Below, one piece after another: positions 9,350 to 18,400 of a stretch of DNA of 64,000 nucleotides. The position numbers and the translations under genes are program-made. Position 1 is the first letter of the stretch. Each line of letters opens with the position of its first letter. The DNA comes from JAJDTT01 sp022827025 (GTDB lineage: Bacteria > Acidobacteriota > UBA6911 > RPQK01 > JAJDTT01): contig OZ241897.1 in NCBI GenBank assembly GCA_965203535.1, positions 248,001 through 312,000 of the forward strand, written 5' to 3'. Under the pieces are notes generated by a model. The model did no database searches, was not told where the DNA came from, and saw only the letters and a program-made list of their open reading frames with translations.

Positions 9350-10210
9350 CTAACCGGCCGGTTCCAGAACGTGCGCGAACTCCTCGCGCCGGACCTGATC
9401 TCCGAACAGGACCGGGGCGCACCCTTCCAGGTCGTAGAGGAACAGGGCCCGGGTGGCCTGTTCCGGATCGACGTCCCGCACCAGAAGCGTCTCTTCTCCC
9501 AGTCCGGTCTCACCCACGACCCGGCCGTCCGGGGCCACCACCAGGCTGGTGCTGTTCTGGTGCTCTTCGTAACAACAGTTGCAGGAAGCGACCCAGACGG
9601 TGTTCTCGGCCGCTCGAGCCAGGATCAGGGACCGGTGAATCGGGATCTTCCAGGCGGCCGGACGAGTGGTGTTGTTCTGAGGGTGGATGATGAGCTGCGC
9701 TCCCTGGGAGACACACTCCCGCGTGGCCTCGGGAAACCGGAACCCCTCGAAGCAGATGACGACCCCCACCCGGACCCCCCACAGCTCGTAGGTCTCGAAG
9801 CGCGTCCCGGGGATATAGGCGGTGGCGTCCAGAGGAGTCAGCCGGACCTTGTGGTGGGCCCCCAGAACCTGGCCTTTCTCCGAGACGACGAGAGCCGAAT
9901 TGTACGGTTTCCCCAGCACCGGATCCTCCGGGTTGGGAATCTCGGTCCCCAGGACGCAGGCCATTCCCAACTCTCCGCAACGCTCGGCCACCTGCCGATG
10001 GAGCCGGGAGAGATGGTCCACCGGCACCGGCCGCTCCGGTGGCGGCGGCGTCACGTCGACGCGGTAGCCGACGGTGTGGGTCTCGGGAAAGCAGAGGATC
10101 TGCACGCCCCGGGCCGCGGCCTCCTCCATGAACCGGAAGACGGTCCGGGCGTTGATCTGAAGGTCGTCCACCTGCCTGGCCTGAGCCAGACCAATCCTGA
10201 TTGAAGCCAT
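9350..10210 (-). CDS. Carbon-nitrogen hydrolase (nitrilase superfamily)
   Basis: A 286-residue enzyme with the complete catalytic triad of the superfamily: E43 in FPETHTVGY, K121 in HHKVRLT and C153 in VVICFEGFRFPE. These enzymes hydrolyse amide or nitrile C-N bonds through a cysteine thioester and act in the cytoplasm as amidases, carbamoylases or deaminated-glutathione amidases. The length is normal for a stand-alone catalytic domain. Nothing in the neighbourhood names the substrate. Confidence 0.88.
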   Translation of the reverse strand: MASIRIGLAQARQVDDLQINARTVFRFMEEAAARGVQILCFPETHTVGYRVDVTPPPPERPVPVDHLSRLHRQVAERCGELGMACVLGTEIPNPEDPVLGKPYNSALVVSEKGQVLGAHHKVRLTPLDATAYIPGTRFETYELWGVRVGVVICFEGFRFPEATRECVSQGAQLIIHPQNNTTRPAAWKIPIHRSLILARAAENTVWVASCNCCYEEHQNSTSLVVAPDGRVVGETGLGEETLLVRDVDPEQATRALFLYDLEGCAPVLFGDQVRREEFAHVLEPAG

Positions 10211-10308
10211 TGGCGTTTCCCCCGTTTTCCTCGAATCCTACCACGTCCCGCTCACGTCTCACCTGTGAGAAACCAGGAGAATGGAAGAGAGACGGGCAGA
10301 GGGTCAAA

Positions 10309-10350
10309 GAGGGCACCCACAAGGAAAGGGAACCCACAAGGGGTGCCCCT
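10309..10350. repeat. Partial copy of the GGGCACCC-N-GGGTGCCCC palindromic repeat
   Basis: GAGGGCACCCACAAGG is followed by a short interruption and ACCCACAAGGGGTGCCCCT. The same arm recurs at 29701-29727 and 57603-57628. It lies between the amidase and the SDR gene, just upstream of the latter's ribosome site. Confidence 0.6.
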
Positions 10351-10390
10351 GCTGCTCCGGACGGTTTATTCTAGACGCGGGAGGAAAACC

Positions 10391-11143
10391 ATGAACAGGA
10401 TCGAACTGACAGGAAAGAACGCGGTCGTCACCGGAGGCGCCCGGGGCATCGGTTACGCTATTACGCGCCGCCTCCTGGATTCGGGAGCGTCGTGCTGCAT
10501 TTGGGACATCAACGAGGAGACCGCGGCGGCGGCCGCGGACCGACTCGGGGATACGGGGGCCTGCAGCTTCCGGACGGTCGATCTGACCCGGGCGGATCAG
10601 GTCGATGCGGCCGCCGAAAGCACCGGCGCCGATATGGGGTCCATCGACATCCTGGTGAACAACGCCGGCGTCGCCGGCGCCGCCAAGCGCCTCTGGGAGT
10701 ACGATCCGGAGCATTGGCATTGGGTCGTCGAGGTCGACCTGTTCGGCGTGTACCACTGCTGCCGGTCGGTGGTCCCCATGATGCTGAAACAGGGCTGGGG
10801 CCGAATCGTGAGCATCGCCTCCATCGCCGGCAAGGAGGGGAACCCCAACGCCTCCCATTACAGCGCCGCCAAGGCGGGCGTCATCGGCCTGACCAAGGCC
10901 CTGGGCAAGGAACTGGCCACCAGCGGAATCCTGGTCAATTGCGTGACCCCGGCCGTGATCGAGACGGACATGCTGAAAGAGTTGACCCAGCAGCACATCG
11001 ACTACATGCGCGCCAAGATCCCCATGGACCGCTTCGGGAAGACCGAAGAGGTGGCGGCGCTGGTGGCGTGGCTTTCGTCCCCGGACTGCTCGTTCAGCAC
11101 CGGCGGCGTGTTCGATATCTCAGGCGGGCGGGCCACCTACTGA
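10391..11143 (+). CDS. Short-chain dehydrogenase/reductase
   Basis: A 250-residue classical SDR: TGGARGIG cofactor loop near residues 14-21, NNAGVAG around 91, catalytic serine in SIASIAG and the YxxxK pair in HYSAAKAG. The C-terminal GGVFDISGGRATY is the usual end of FabG-like and sugar-acid dehydrogenases. It should oxidise or reduce a secondary alcohol with NAD(P). The ATG at 10391 follows GGGAGG at six bases; the frame is open upstream to 10265 but that part runs through a repeat. Substrate unknown; no pathway partners are adjacent. Confidence 0.88.
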   Translation: MNRIELTGKNAVVTGGARGIGYAITRRLLDSGASCCIWDINEETAAAAADRLGDTGACSFRTVDLTRADQVDAAAESTGADMGSIDILVNNAGVAGAAKRLWEYDPEHWHWVVEVDLFGVYHCCRSVVPMMLKQGWGRIVSIASIAGKEGNPNASHYSAAKAGVIGLTKALGKELATSGILVNCVTPAVIETDMLKELTQQHIDYMRAKIPMDRFGKTEEVAALVAWLSSPDCSFSTGGVFDISGGRATY

Positions 11144-11366
11144 AGGGCAATATCCGCAGGGGCGCCCCTTGTGTGGTCGTCCGTTCCCGGTATGGGCCAG
11201 GTGAGGATTCAGCCGAATGCCGTGACGATTTCGGCAGCCGGCCGGAAATGCGAAGGGCCCCGGCCTGGGGTCAGGCGCGGGGCCCAGAAAGGAATGGTTT
11301 CGGTGGCGTTGGGTCCCCTTCCGTCAGGAAACCCTCCTTGACACCACTTGACAAGAGTGGCTTCCG
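11144..11366. other. Intergenic region with a degraded dispersed repeat
   Basis: Positions 11156-11183 (GCAGGGGCGCCCCTTGTGTGG and following) resemble the left arm of the GTAGGGGCGACCCTTGTGG repeat found at 29581 and 57513. The rest is unassigned; a short stem CCACT/AGTGG lies at about 11344-11360 just beyond the mini-ORF stop. Confidence 0.4.
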
Positions 11367-11411
11367 TTAGAAGGACGCCACCTCCGCCATACCATGTTTA
11401 TCTATATCCAC
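11367..11411 (-). CDS. Candidate 14-residue mini-ORF with near-perfect Shine-Dalgarno
   Basis: On the minus strand GAAAGGAGGTGATTCA (11412-11427) precedes a GTG at 11411. This matches 14 of 15 bases of the complement of a typical 16S rRNA 3' tail, with a seven-base spacing. The frame runs 14 codons (MDIDKHGMAEVASF) to TAA. It lies about 115 bases downstream of the radical SAM gene on the same strand. A leader peptide, a tiny regulator or a radical-SAM substrate are possible; no family is recognised. The strength of the ribosome site is what makes it worth listing; translation is not proven. Confidence 0.4.
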   Translation of the reverse strand: MDIDKHGMAEVASF

Positions 11412-11527
11412 TGAATCACCTCCTTTCCGGGCAACACCCTACAATCAGCAGGACCCCTCCTGCTCAGCTCCGTGGGCCGCCCAAGACCCTGGAACCGCCA
11501 CCACTCCGACGCCGGAGCCTGTGGAAC

Positions 11528-12412
11528 TCAGCAATGTTCGACGATAGGCTGGCCCCTTGTCAAATACCGGCCCGCAAATCCATCGATGCCGACTCCGACC
11601 CGTCCTGGGAGGAAGTCCTGAGCCACCTGAACCACGCGGTCCCTGTAAGCGAGACCGATAGATTCTTCGTCGACCAGCATCATCGCTCGAGGCAACGCCG
11701 TCTTCAGCGTCCTTGACCCGTCGGGGGTTCCGTCTCCCTCGACGAAATGGTCGATCACGACCCGGTCCGCGGCTTCACCGATTCGGCGAAAGAAGCGCTC
11801 CGGATCCCGGATGGGGAGTAGCGGAGAGACTGTGATCACGGTGAAAAGGCCGAGTCGCCGGAGCCGGGAAGCAGCCTCGAAACGGCGAGCGACGGAGCTG
11901 GCGTGGCCGGGCAGGCCCGGGACGGCGTCGCGATCGGTTTCGATGGAAATATGGATCCGAAGCCGGCAACGCCGCGAGAGCTCCAGATAGAGGTCCGAGT
12001 AGTCGGTCACCCGGTGGGAGTGGGTCTGGAGCACCAGCAGGTCGGGCGGCTGCTCCAACATGGCCTCCAGGACGCTGCCGGTCACACGGTAACGGAACTC
12101 CTGGGGCAGGAAGGGCTCGGTGGAACTGGACAGAAAGATTCCGAACTGCCCCAGGCGCCGGCGAGCCCAGTTCCTTTCGCGGCGCCAATGCCGCCGGTAA
12201 GAAGCGGCGACGTTCTCGCGGACCTCCAGAAAACTGCCCCAGGCGCGTCCCCGGGTCACAAAGGGATTGTGCCGGACGTAGCAGCCAACCCCGCAGAGGG
12301 AGTTGCCGAAAGTGCAGCCCCGATAGGGCTGGAGCGAATGGGAGGTGACGGTCTTGAGGTAGCCGCTGGTCCGGGTGAGAACATTTCCCACCTCCCGCAG
12401 GGTGACATCCAT
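11528..12412 (-). CDS. Radical SAM protein of the spore-photolyase-like (COG1533) type
   Basis: A protein of about 294 residues starting at an ATG (12412) nine bases after GGAG. The segment LQPYRGCTFGNSLCGVGCYV holds three cysteines (C33, C40, C44), which would bind the 4Fe-4S cluster, but the spacing is CX6CX3C rather than the usual CX3CX2C; the PYRGC context is otherwise that of SplB-like radical SAM proteins. A central LVLQTHSHRVTDY and HISIETDRDAV are barrel strands of the family. It sits 56 bases after a small ATPase on the same strand. The reaction is unknown. An alternative GTG start lies at 12427. Confidence 0.72.
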   Translation of the reverse strand: MDVTLREVGNVLTRTSGYLKTVTSHSLQPYRGCTFGNSLCGVGCYVRHNPFVTRGRAWGSFLEVRENVAASYRRHWRRERNWARRRLGQFGIFLSSSTEPFLPQEFRYRVTGSVLEAMLEQPPDLLVLQTHSHRVTDYSDLYLELSRRCRLRIHISIETDRDAVPGLPGHASSVARRFEAASRLRRLGLFTVITVSPLLPIRDPERFFRRIGEAADRVVIDHFVEGDGTPDGSRTLKTALPRAMMLVDEESIGLAYRDRVVQVAQDFLPGRVGVGIDGFAGRYLTRGQPIVEHC

Positions 12413-12468
12413 ATTTTCCGGCTCCACCGGCTCCGGGCCGCCCCCAACGGCGAGTCCGGGACAGAGCT

Positions 12469-13068
12469 TCAGTTGATGGTGCTCTGACCCGGCACGGGGA
12501 GATCGCTGGTCAGGACGTTCCGGTTCACGGCCTGGTCCAGATCGATGACGTAGGTGTGGGGAGATTCCAGCAGAATCGGCGAATGGGTCGCCGTGACGAT
12601 GCGCATGTTCTTCTGATCCACCAGTTCCATGAGCATCTTGAGCACCCGGCGCTGGTTCGACTGGGACAGCGCCATTTCCGGCTCGTCCAGCAGGAGCACC
12701 GTCCCGTCGGGCAGCTTGGGAAACGACTCCTGGAACAGCGAGAGCATGATCTGGCCGTGGCTGGCGATATGCAGGAACTCCAGCATCTGCGGCTCGTCCT
12801 TGAAGAGGTGCAACTGATTGCGGGGGTTGTGCTGTTCGGCGTCGAAGAGGCGAACCTCGTTGACCTCCACGTCCCGGGTTTCGAGACGATAGGAATAGTG
12901 CTGCAACCGTTCACCCTTGAGCGCATGGTAGATGGAATGAAGCAGCGTCGACTTCCCCGATCCGTTCTCGCCGCTCAGCATGATCAGCGGATGACGCAGA
13001 TCGACGATCATGGGCATGTGGAAGTTCAGGTTCATGAAGATGGGGTGAGTGAGGATTTTCAGGTACAT
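12469..13068 (-). CDS. AAA/ABC-type ATPase, small
   Basis: A 199-residue ATPase: Walker A GENGSGKST about residues 33-41, Walker B TVLLLDEPE and the switch histidine in ATHSPILLESP. The layout (short RecF/SMC-like head with no transporter signature) resembles predicted ATPases of the AAA_15/AAA_21 group that act alone or with nucleases. The ATG at 13068 is followed immediately by the conserved strand; a longer frame to 13209 looks non-coding, and no good ribosome site is seen. It precedes the radical SAM gene and may be co-transcribed with it. Function unknown. Confidence 0.75.
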   Translation of the reverse strand: MYLKILTHPIFMNLNFHMPMIVDLRHPLIMLSGENGSGKSTLLHSIYHALKGERLQHYSYRLETRDVEVNEVRLFDAEQHNPRNQLHLFKDEPQMLEFLHIASHGQIMLSLFQESFPKLPDGTVLLLDEPEMALSQSNQRRVLKMLMELVDQKNMRIVTATHSPILLESPHTYVIDLDQAVNRNVLTSDLPVPGQSTIN

Positions 13069-13256
13069 GGCTTGCTCGACTCTTGGGTGACGATTCCGGC
13101 GGTGGACCCCGCCCCCAGACCAGACCGGGGGCCCCATGGTAGGAAGCGCGCCGGAAACCGTCAAGGAACGATGGTCCGCACAACCAGCCTTACGAGGCGT
13201 GCCCGACAACTCCCGAAGCGAAGGTTAAATTGATTCCAGCCGTAACGCAGGAAGGA

Positions 13257-13724
13257 TCAATCACCCAGCAGGAGAGACAAGCGGTCTCTGTTTTCGGTCC
13301 TGAAGGGGTTCAGGAACACGACTCCACCCAGGCGTCGGCCATCTTGCATATCCTCGGTCAGGATCGCCGAGCAACGAGCACTCCGCGCGGCGGCCCAGAG
13401 CATCGCGTCCCAGAATGACAGTCCGTGTTCCTCGACTGCATCCATGGCATCGACCAATGCCACATCGTCCGCTGAGGCGATATCGAACAGTCCGAGCCAG
13501 TCTCGCACGAAAGCGCTCGCGTGCGCCGGACCGAGCAACCCTTTGCGGGTGGTCGCACGAAAGAATTCCGCCAGTGACTGGATTGTCAACACGCAGTCGG
13601 ACTTCGCCGCCTGACCCACCAACTCGACGGCTTCATCGTGCCGGATTCCGCTATCGCGATCGACCGCGTAGACGAGGATGTTGGTGTCCAGCGAGAAGCG
13701 TCTCGGGACAAGTCTAACCCGCAT
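13257..13724 (-). CDS. PIN-domain toxin (VapC family)
   Basis: A protein of about 155 residues with the PIN acidic residues: D13 in SLDTNILVYAVDRD, the glutamate in SLAEFFRAT, the aspartate in SFWDAMLWAAA and D in LTEDMQDG. VapC toxins are Mg-dependent ribonucleases that cut tRNA or rRNA. It follows a Phd/YefM-type antitoxin gene on the same strand after about 110 bases, a wider gap than usual, so translation is probably not coupled. The ATG at 13724 is used; an in-frame GTG at 13754 is possible. Confidence 0.82.
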   Translation of the reverse strand: MRVRLVPRRFSLDTNILVYAVDRDSGIRHDEAVELVGQAAKSDCVLTIQSLAEFFRATTRKGLLGPAHASAFVRDWLGLFDIASADDVALVDAMDAVEEHGLSFWDAMLWAAARSARCSAILTEDMQDGRRLGGVVFLNPFRTENRDRLSLLLGD

Positions 13725-13837
13725 TGGGACGCCTGATGGTGCAGCTCGTGTCACGGAGACTTCGGCATACGATCGACAGGTACGGGAGAATGAGAGTCAT
13801 CTCGGCAACGATTCCGTGAAGCGGGGCCCCATTCCGG

Positions 13838-14083
13838 TCAACGTTCATGGACCTCGTCCCGATCGATCTTCAGACCTCCGAGCGAGGCGCCTTCCCTCAG
13901 GCGGGTCATCATCTGCCGGAAGGCCGCATTCCAGTTGGGGTCTGTAGTCTTGTCAGCCCGGTGGGGCACAAGCTCAGCAATCGGATGGCCTCTCCGCGTA
14001 ATCAGGAATTCCCGACCGTTTTCAACCTCTTGGACCAGCTTCGAGAACTTCTGGTTGGCAATCCTCAAGGGAACGGTTCGCAT
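13838..14083 (-). CDS. Phd/YefM-type antitoxin
   Basis: An 81-residue protein starting MRTVPLRIANQKFSKLVQEV, with NGREFLITRRGHPIAELVPH, the standard Phd/YefM fold that binds operator DNA with its N-terminus and wraps the toxin with its C-terminus. The ATG at 14083 has GGGAG six bases upstream. It should neutralise the PIN toxin encoded next and repress the pair. A palindrome just upstream of the start (14111-14124) is the likely operator. Confidence 0.85.
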   Translation of the reverse strand: MRTVPLRIANQKFSKLVQEVENGREFLITRRGHPIAELVPHRADKTTDPNWNAAFRQMMTRLREGASLGGLKIDRDEVHER

Positions 14084-14110
14084 TGGTTTCTCCCACTTGT
14101 CAGGATCAAT

Positions 14111-14124
14111 GTAGTATGTACTAC
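14111..14124. promoter_or_regulatory. Likely autoregulatory operator of the Phd/PIN pair
   Basis: GTAGTATGTACTAC is a perfect 6+2+6 inverted repeat 27 bases upstream of the antitoxin start, followed on the upstream side by an AT-rich stretch (ACAAAATATACTC). Antitoxins of this family repress their own promoters through such palindromes; binding here is inferred. Confidence 0.5.
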
Positions 14125-14345
14125 AAAATATACTCCCTGATCGATACAGACACAAGGGTCGCCCCTACGAACCGGGAGAGAAAACGGGGAAAGTCCAAGG
14201 CGGTTCTTGTCTTGCCACGGGCCGCTGGAGAGGCGTATTCTGAGTAATCAACCATAGTTGGCCAGTCGCCCCGCAACCGGTCGCGAACCGGGCATCGGCG
14301 AGGCAGGTGAGACAACATTTTGGACCACATTTGCAGGAGTCGGCC

Positions 14346-15311
14346 ATGACTGGAACGCCCAACGGTTTCATGAGGCAATTCGAGGAACAGGGTTTCGTCG
14401 TCTTGGAGGGAATCCTGGACCGGGAGCTCGATCTCCAACCCATCCTGGACCACTACGAGCGGCTGGTGGATTCCCTCAGCCGCCGGCTTGCGGACGAAGG
14501 CGTCCTCTCCAGCACTTACGAGGACCTCTCATTCGGGCCACGCCTGGCGGCCGTCGTCAGCGAGACCGGAGGCTCCTTCTTCCAGCGGATGGAGATCTCC
14601 CTCCCCCAGAGCGGGATTTACCCCGACACTCCGATTCACCATCCGCCCGAAGTGTTCCGCCTCCTCAGAAACCCGAGGCTCCTGGATGCCGTCGAACGCT
14701 TCATCGGCCCCGAGATCTACTCCAACCCCGTGCAGCACATTCGCATCAAGCCGCCCCAGCGCCTGCTGTCCGAAGACGTGTTGGCGAACGCGCTGGTCGC
14801 TCGCACCTTCTGGCATCAGGACCAGGGCGTCGTGATCCCGGACGCCGACTCCACCAAGATGCTGACGGTCTGGGTTCCGGTCACGGACGCCACCCGGGAG
14901 AATGGTTGCCTGATGGTGGTCCCGGGCAGCCATAAACGGGGATTGGCCTTGCACTGCACGTCCCCGGGCAAGTTCCAGATTCCCGAACGGCTCGTCGCCC
15001 CCGGGGCCCGTCCCCTGCCGATGAAGGCCGGAGACGTGCTCTTCATGCACAAGCTGACCATGCACAGCTCTCTCGCCAACCGGAGCGATCAACTGCGTTG
15101 CAGCTTCGATCTTCGATACAACCCCATCGGAGAGCACACCGGGCGGCCCTGGTTTCCGGGCTTCGTGGCGCGGAGCCGCTCCAATCCCGAGTCGGAGCTC
15201 AAGGACCCGGAAATCTGGGCGGAGAGCTGGCGCCAAGCCAGGGACCACCTGGCCCAGGTCGAAAACCCCAGCTTTCAACGTTGGGCCGACGACGATCCCC
15301 GTTGCGCCTGA
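14346..15311 (+). CDS. Phytanoyl-CoA dioxygenase (PhyH) family oxygenase
   Basis: A 321-residue Fe(II)/2-oxoglutarate-dependent oxygenase. The iron-binding HxD is H157-x-D159 in FWHQDQG, the distal histidine is H240 in KLTMHSS, and R251 in QLRCSFDLRY would hold 2-oxoglutarate; VVPGSHKRG is also typical. The ATG at 14346 follows AGGAG at seven bases. Members hydroxylate lipids, amino acids or natural products; the substrate is not evident from neighbours, which are a toxin-antitoxin pair and a TonB receptor on the other strand. Confidence 0.88.
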   Translation: MTGTPNGFMRQFEEQGFVVLEGILDRELDLQPILDHYERLVDSLSRRLADEGVLSSTYEDLSFGPRLAAVVSETGGSFFQRMEISLPQSGIYPDTPIHHPPEVFRLLRNPRLLDAVERFIGPEIYSNPVQHIRIKPPQRLLSEDVLANALVARTFWHQDQGVVIPDADSTKMLTVWVPVTDATRENGCLMVVPGSHKRGLALHCTSPGKFQIPERLVAPGARPLPMKAGDVLFMHKLTMHSSLANRSDQLRCSFDLRYNPIGEHTGRPWFPGFVARSRSNPESELKDPEIWAESWRQARDHLAQVENPSFQRWADDDPRCA

Positions 15312-15404
15312 GTCACCCGGCCTCCTGACTTCCCTAATCGTGGACGCTCCGGATGGATCGAAGCGCCACCACCTGACCTAAGTCCATTCGAGATTTCAGG
15401 ATGT

Positions 15405-15433
15405 CCCGGGAGCGCGGCGGCCGCGCCCCCGGG
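15405..15433. terminator. Strong GC hairpin between convergent genes
   Basis: CCCGGGAGCGCGGC faces GGCCGCGCCCCCGGG, a stem of about 14 pairs with one mismatch, placed 15 bases beyond the TonB receptor stop and about 95 beyond the PhyH stop. No T-run follows, so termination on either strand is only likely, not shown. Confidence 0.45.
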
Positions 15434-15447
15434 TGAGAAATGCGGAT

Positions 15448-18400
15448 TCAGAAAATGTACTTCACGCCCAGCATGATCCGCCTCGGCCAGGTCACGTCCC
15501 GCTGAACCAACCCGAAGCTGCCGCTGGTGGGATTGGTGACGACGGGACCGAAGCTGGCGTGGTTGAAGGCGTTCAGGAACTGGGCCTGAAAGCGGAGCCG
15601 GTGTCCCTCCTTGATGAAGGTGTCCTTGATGACGCTGATGTCCCAGAAGTCGACGGGGGCGGACCGCAGATTGCTGAAGCGGAAGGGGAAGGTCCGCTTG
15701 TGTGTCCCCTCGGGAGCCCTGGCGGAACTCGTCTCGAATCCGGCGTTGGTGTTGAACCATTTCTCCACGGTCCCGCCGGACAGAGGCAGTTTCTTGGGGT
15801 CGAAGCCCGATGTGGTGAATACGTTCCCGAAGTTCAGGGGAAATCCGCTCTGGAGTTGCCAGACCCCGGAAACCTGCCAACCGCCCAGCCGGTGGCCGCG
15901 CCCGAAGGGCACCTGCCAGATCCCGGTGAGCTTGAAGTTGTGGGTCCGGTCGGCAGTCGCCACCACCTCGTAGGGCACCGGATCACTGGCGTTGAGGTAT
16001 TGCCGGGCCTCCATGAACTTGGACCAACTGTAGCCCAGCATGTAGCTGATGCCCCGGCTCAGACGCCTCTCCAGCCGGGTCTCCAATGCGTGATACCAGG
16101 CGTAGTTCTGATTGATCATGCTCAAGGTCACGTTCCGGAAGTGTGGATAAGGCTTGAGCAGATCGCTGCGGCTGATGTTGGCGGTGTTCAACCCCGTCCC
16201 CGGGAGGAGTCCGGCGAAGGGGTTGGGAAAGGACGCGCCCAGGAGGGCGATGTTCGCTTCGTTGCGGTGGGTGAGCGTACTCAGATAGCGGCCCGGAAGG
16301 ACGTTCAGGTTCCGGGAGCCGAAACCGCCCGTCGCCCGGGTTCCCACGTACCCCACTTCCAGCAGCGTGTCGGCCGGCAGCATGTGCTGGACGGTCAGGG
16401 ACCAGCGCTGGTTGTAGGGGATCTTGACCGTGTTCTCGTCGAAGAAGCTCACGCTCTGACCCAGGTTCGTGGCCAGCCCCATGCTGTTTCCGATGGGCTC
16501 CTTGATCCCGGTGGGGAAAGGATCTTCGAAGGTGGCGATGTAGGTGACGCCATTGTCGAAGCTGGGAACCAGGTCGGTCGATTGACTGAAACCCGTGAGG
16601 ATGGGCCGGAACCGGTTTCCGAAGATGCCCACCGGCTCGTGGAACATTCCGTAGCCCCCGCGCAGAACCGTGTCATCGCCGAAGCGGTAGGCGAAGCCGA
16701 TGCGGGGAGCGAAGAGGTTGGAGGGAACGTCCCAGAGTGCTCTCCGGATTCCGCCGACGCCGGCATAGGTGATGCCGCCCTTGACCTGGAAGTCGCCGGG
16801 TGAGATTTCCGGAATGGGATTGGCCATGTAGGCCGCCGTTGCCGCGGCCGCGATGGGGCTGTCGGATCCGAAGTCGAAGGCGCTCACGCTCCGGTCGAAA
16901 CGCTCGGTGACCGGAGCGAAGTACTCCCAGCGAACCCCGATGTTGATGGTCAGTTCGGGAGTCACCCGCCAGTTGTCCTGGAGGAAGACGCCGTAGTAGT
17001 TGGTGTGGGCCGCGAAGTTGGCGTTCCGGTTGATGAATCCGCTGGAGGGCTGCCCCAGCAGGAACGCTGCGAAACCCTGCCCCTGCGCGCAGGGCGAGGT
17101 GTTCAGCGGCCCGTTGGTGAAGTCGCAGCCGAAGCGGAAGACCGGATTGGCCCAGGTAAAGCTGGCCTGGTTGGTCAGGCTGCTGCGGTACTCCATACCC
17201 AGCTTGACGTTGTGGTTGCCCCGGTTGAGGTCGGTGGAAGTCTCCGCGGTGTGGACCATGGTGCGGTAGAGCGCGTTGCGGGTCTCGTCGTGGATGCCGC
17301 TGAACCCCTGGATCTGGATGTGGGGCAGCGCCGTCTCGGCCGGGTCCAACTGGCTCAGCATGTTCTCCGAGAAGGGGAGGGTGGCCAGGTCGAAGAACCC
17401 GTCCGCGTGATTCGTCTTCTTCATGCTCTTGGCGTAAGCCGGATACCCTCCGCGGTTGAAGCTGTAGCGGAAATTGAGGATGGTCGTGGGACTCACGGTC
17501 CAGACGTCGTCCAGGCCGAAGTTCCACCTCTCGATCGCCTGCCAGAAGCCGGTGGCCAGGTTGCCGTAATAGTCCCGCCATTCACCCGACCAGTCTCCCA
17601 GGAGCGCGTAGTTCCCGAAGAGCCGGTTGCTGGGGCTGAAGGTGTGGTCCACCCGGGCGAAGTACTGGGTCCACCCGGTGGGAGAGGGCGTCACGGGCTG
17701 AAAGTTCCGGGTCCCGTCGGCTCCGCCCGCCACGTTGGGCTCAGGCCAGAACTCCAGCAGCTTCTGGGAGATGGGGTGAATCTTGCTGGAGGGGATGACG
17801 TTGTTGGGAATGGGCTGCCTGGAGAAAAAACCGTCCCCCGTCGGCTGGATGGTCGCGGGGTCGTAGACCTGGTACTCGGGGCCATTGGCCAGCAGTGCCG
17901 AAAGGTCCCCCTGCAACATGGCGGGGGTGGGCACGGTCCGGGTTCCATAGAATTCGGTCGTCTCCTGGAAGGTGCTCTCGAAGGTGAAGGCGAAGAAGGT
18001 CTTGTCCTTGAAGACGGGCCCGTTGACCCCGCCGCCGTAACGCCGGTAGAAGGAGGGCACCTTGTCGGCGCCGGCGCGGTTGTCGAAGAAGGCGGCGGCG
18101 TTCCAGTCGCTGTCGCGCCAGAATCCGTAGACCGAGCCGTGCCACTGGTTGCTGCCCGATTTCATGGTGACGTCCATGGTGGTCCCCGAGTGGTGCCCCT
18201 TGGTGGCGTCGTAGTCGTGGGAGATCTTCATCTCCTGGACCGCCTCGGTGGAGGGCTGGACCTGGGCCTGCTGGCTGCCGCCGACCGCGTTGCCCACGTT
18301 GTTGATGCCGTTGAGGGTGAAACCGATGGCGTTCCCGCGGGTGCCGTGAAAATAGAAGCCGGTGGCGATGGACCATCCCGGTTCGTCCCACTTCCAACCG

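Noticed and set aside
11412..11427. Possible 16S rRNA 3' end (ATCACCTCCTTTC on the plus strand)
   Set aside because: The bases before it do not match the conserved end of 16S rRNA, and no other rRNA sequence is near; the minus-strand Shine-Dalgarno reading explains it better.
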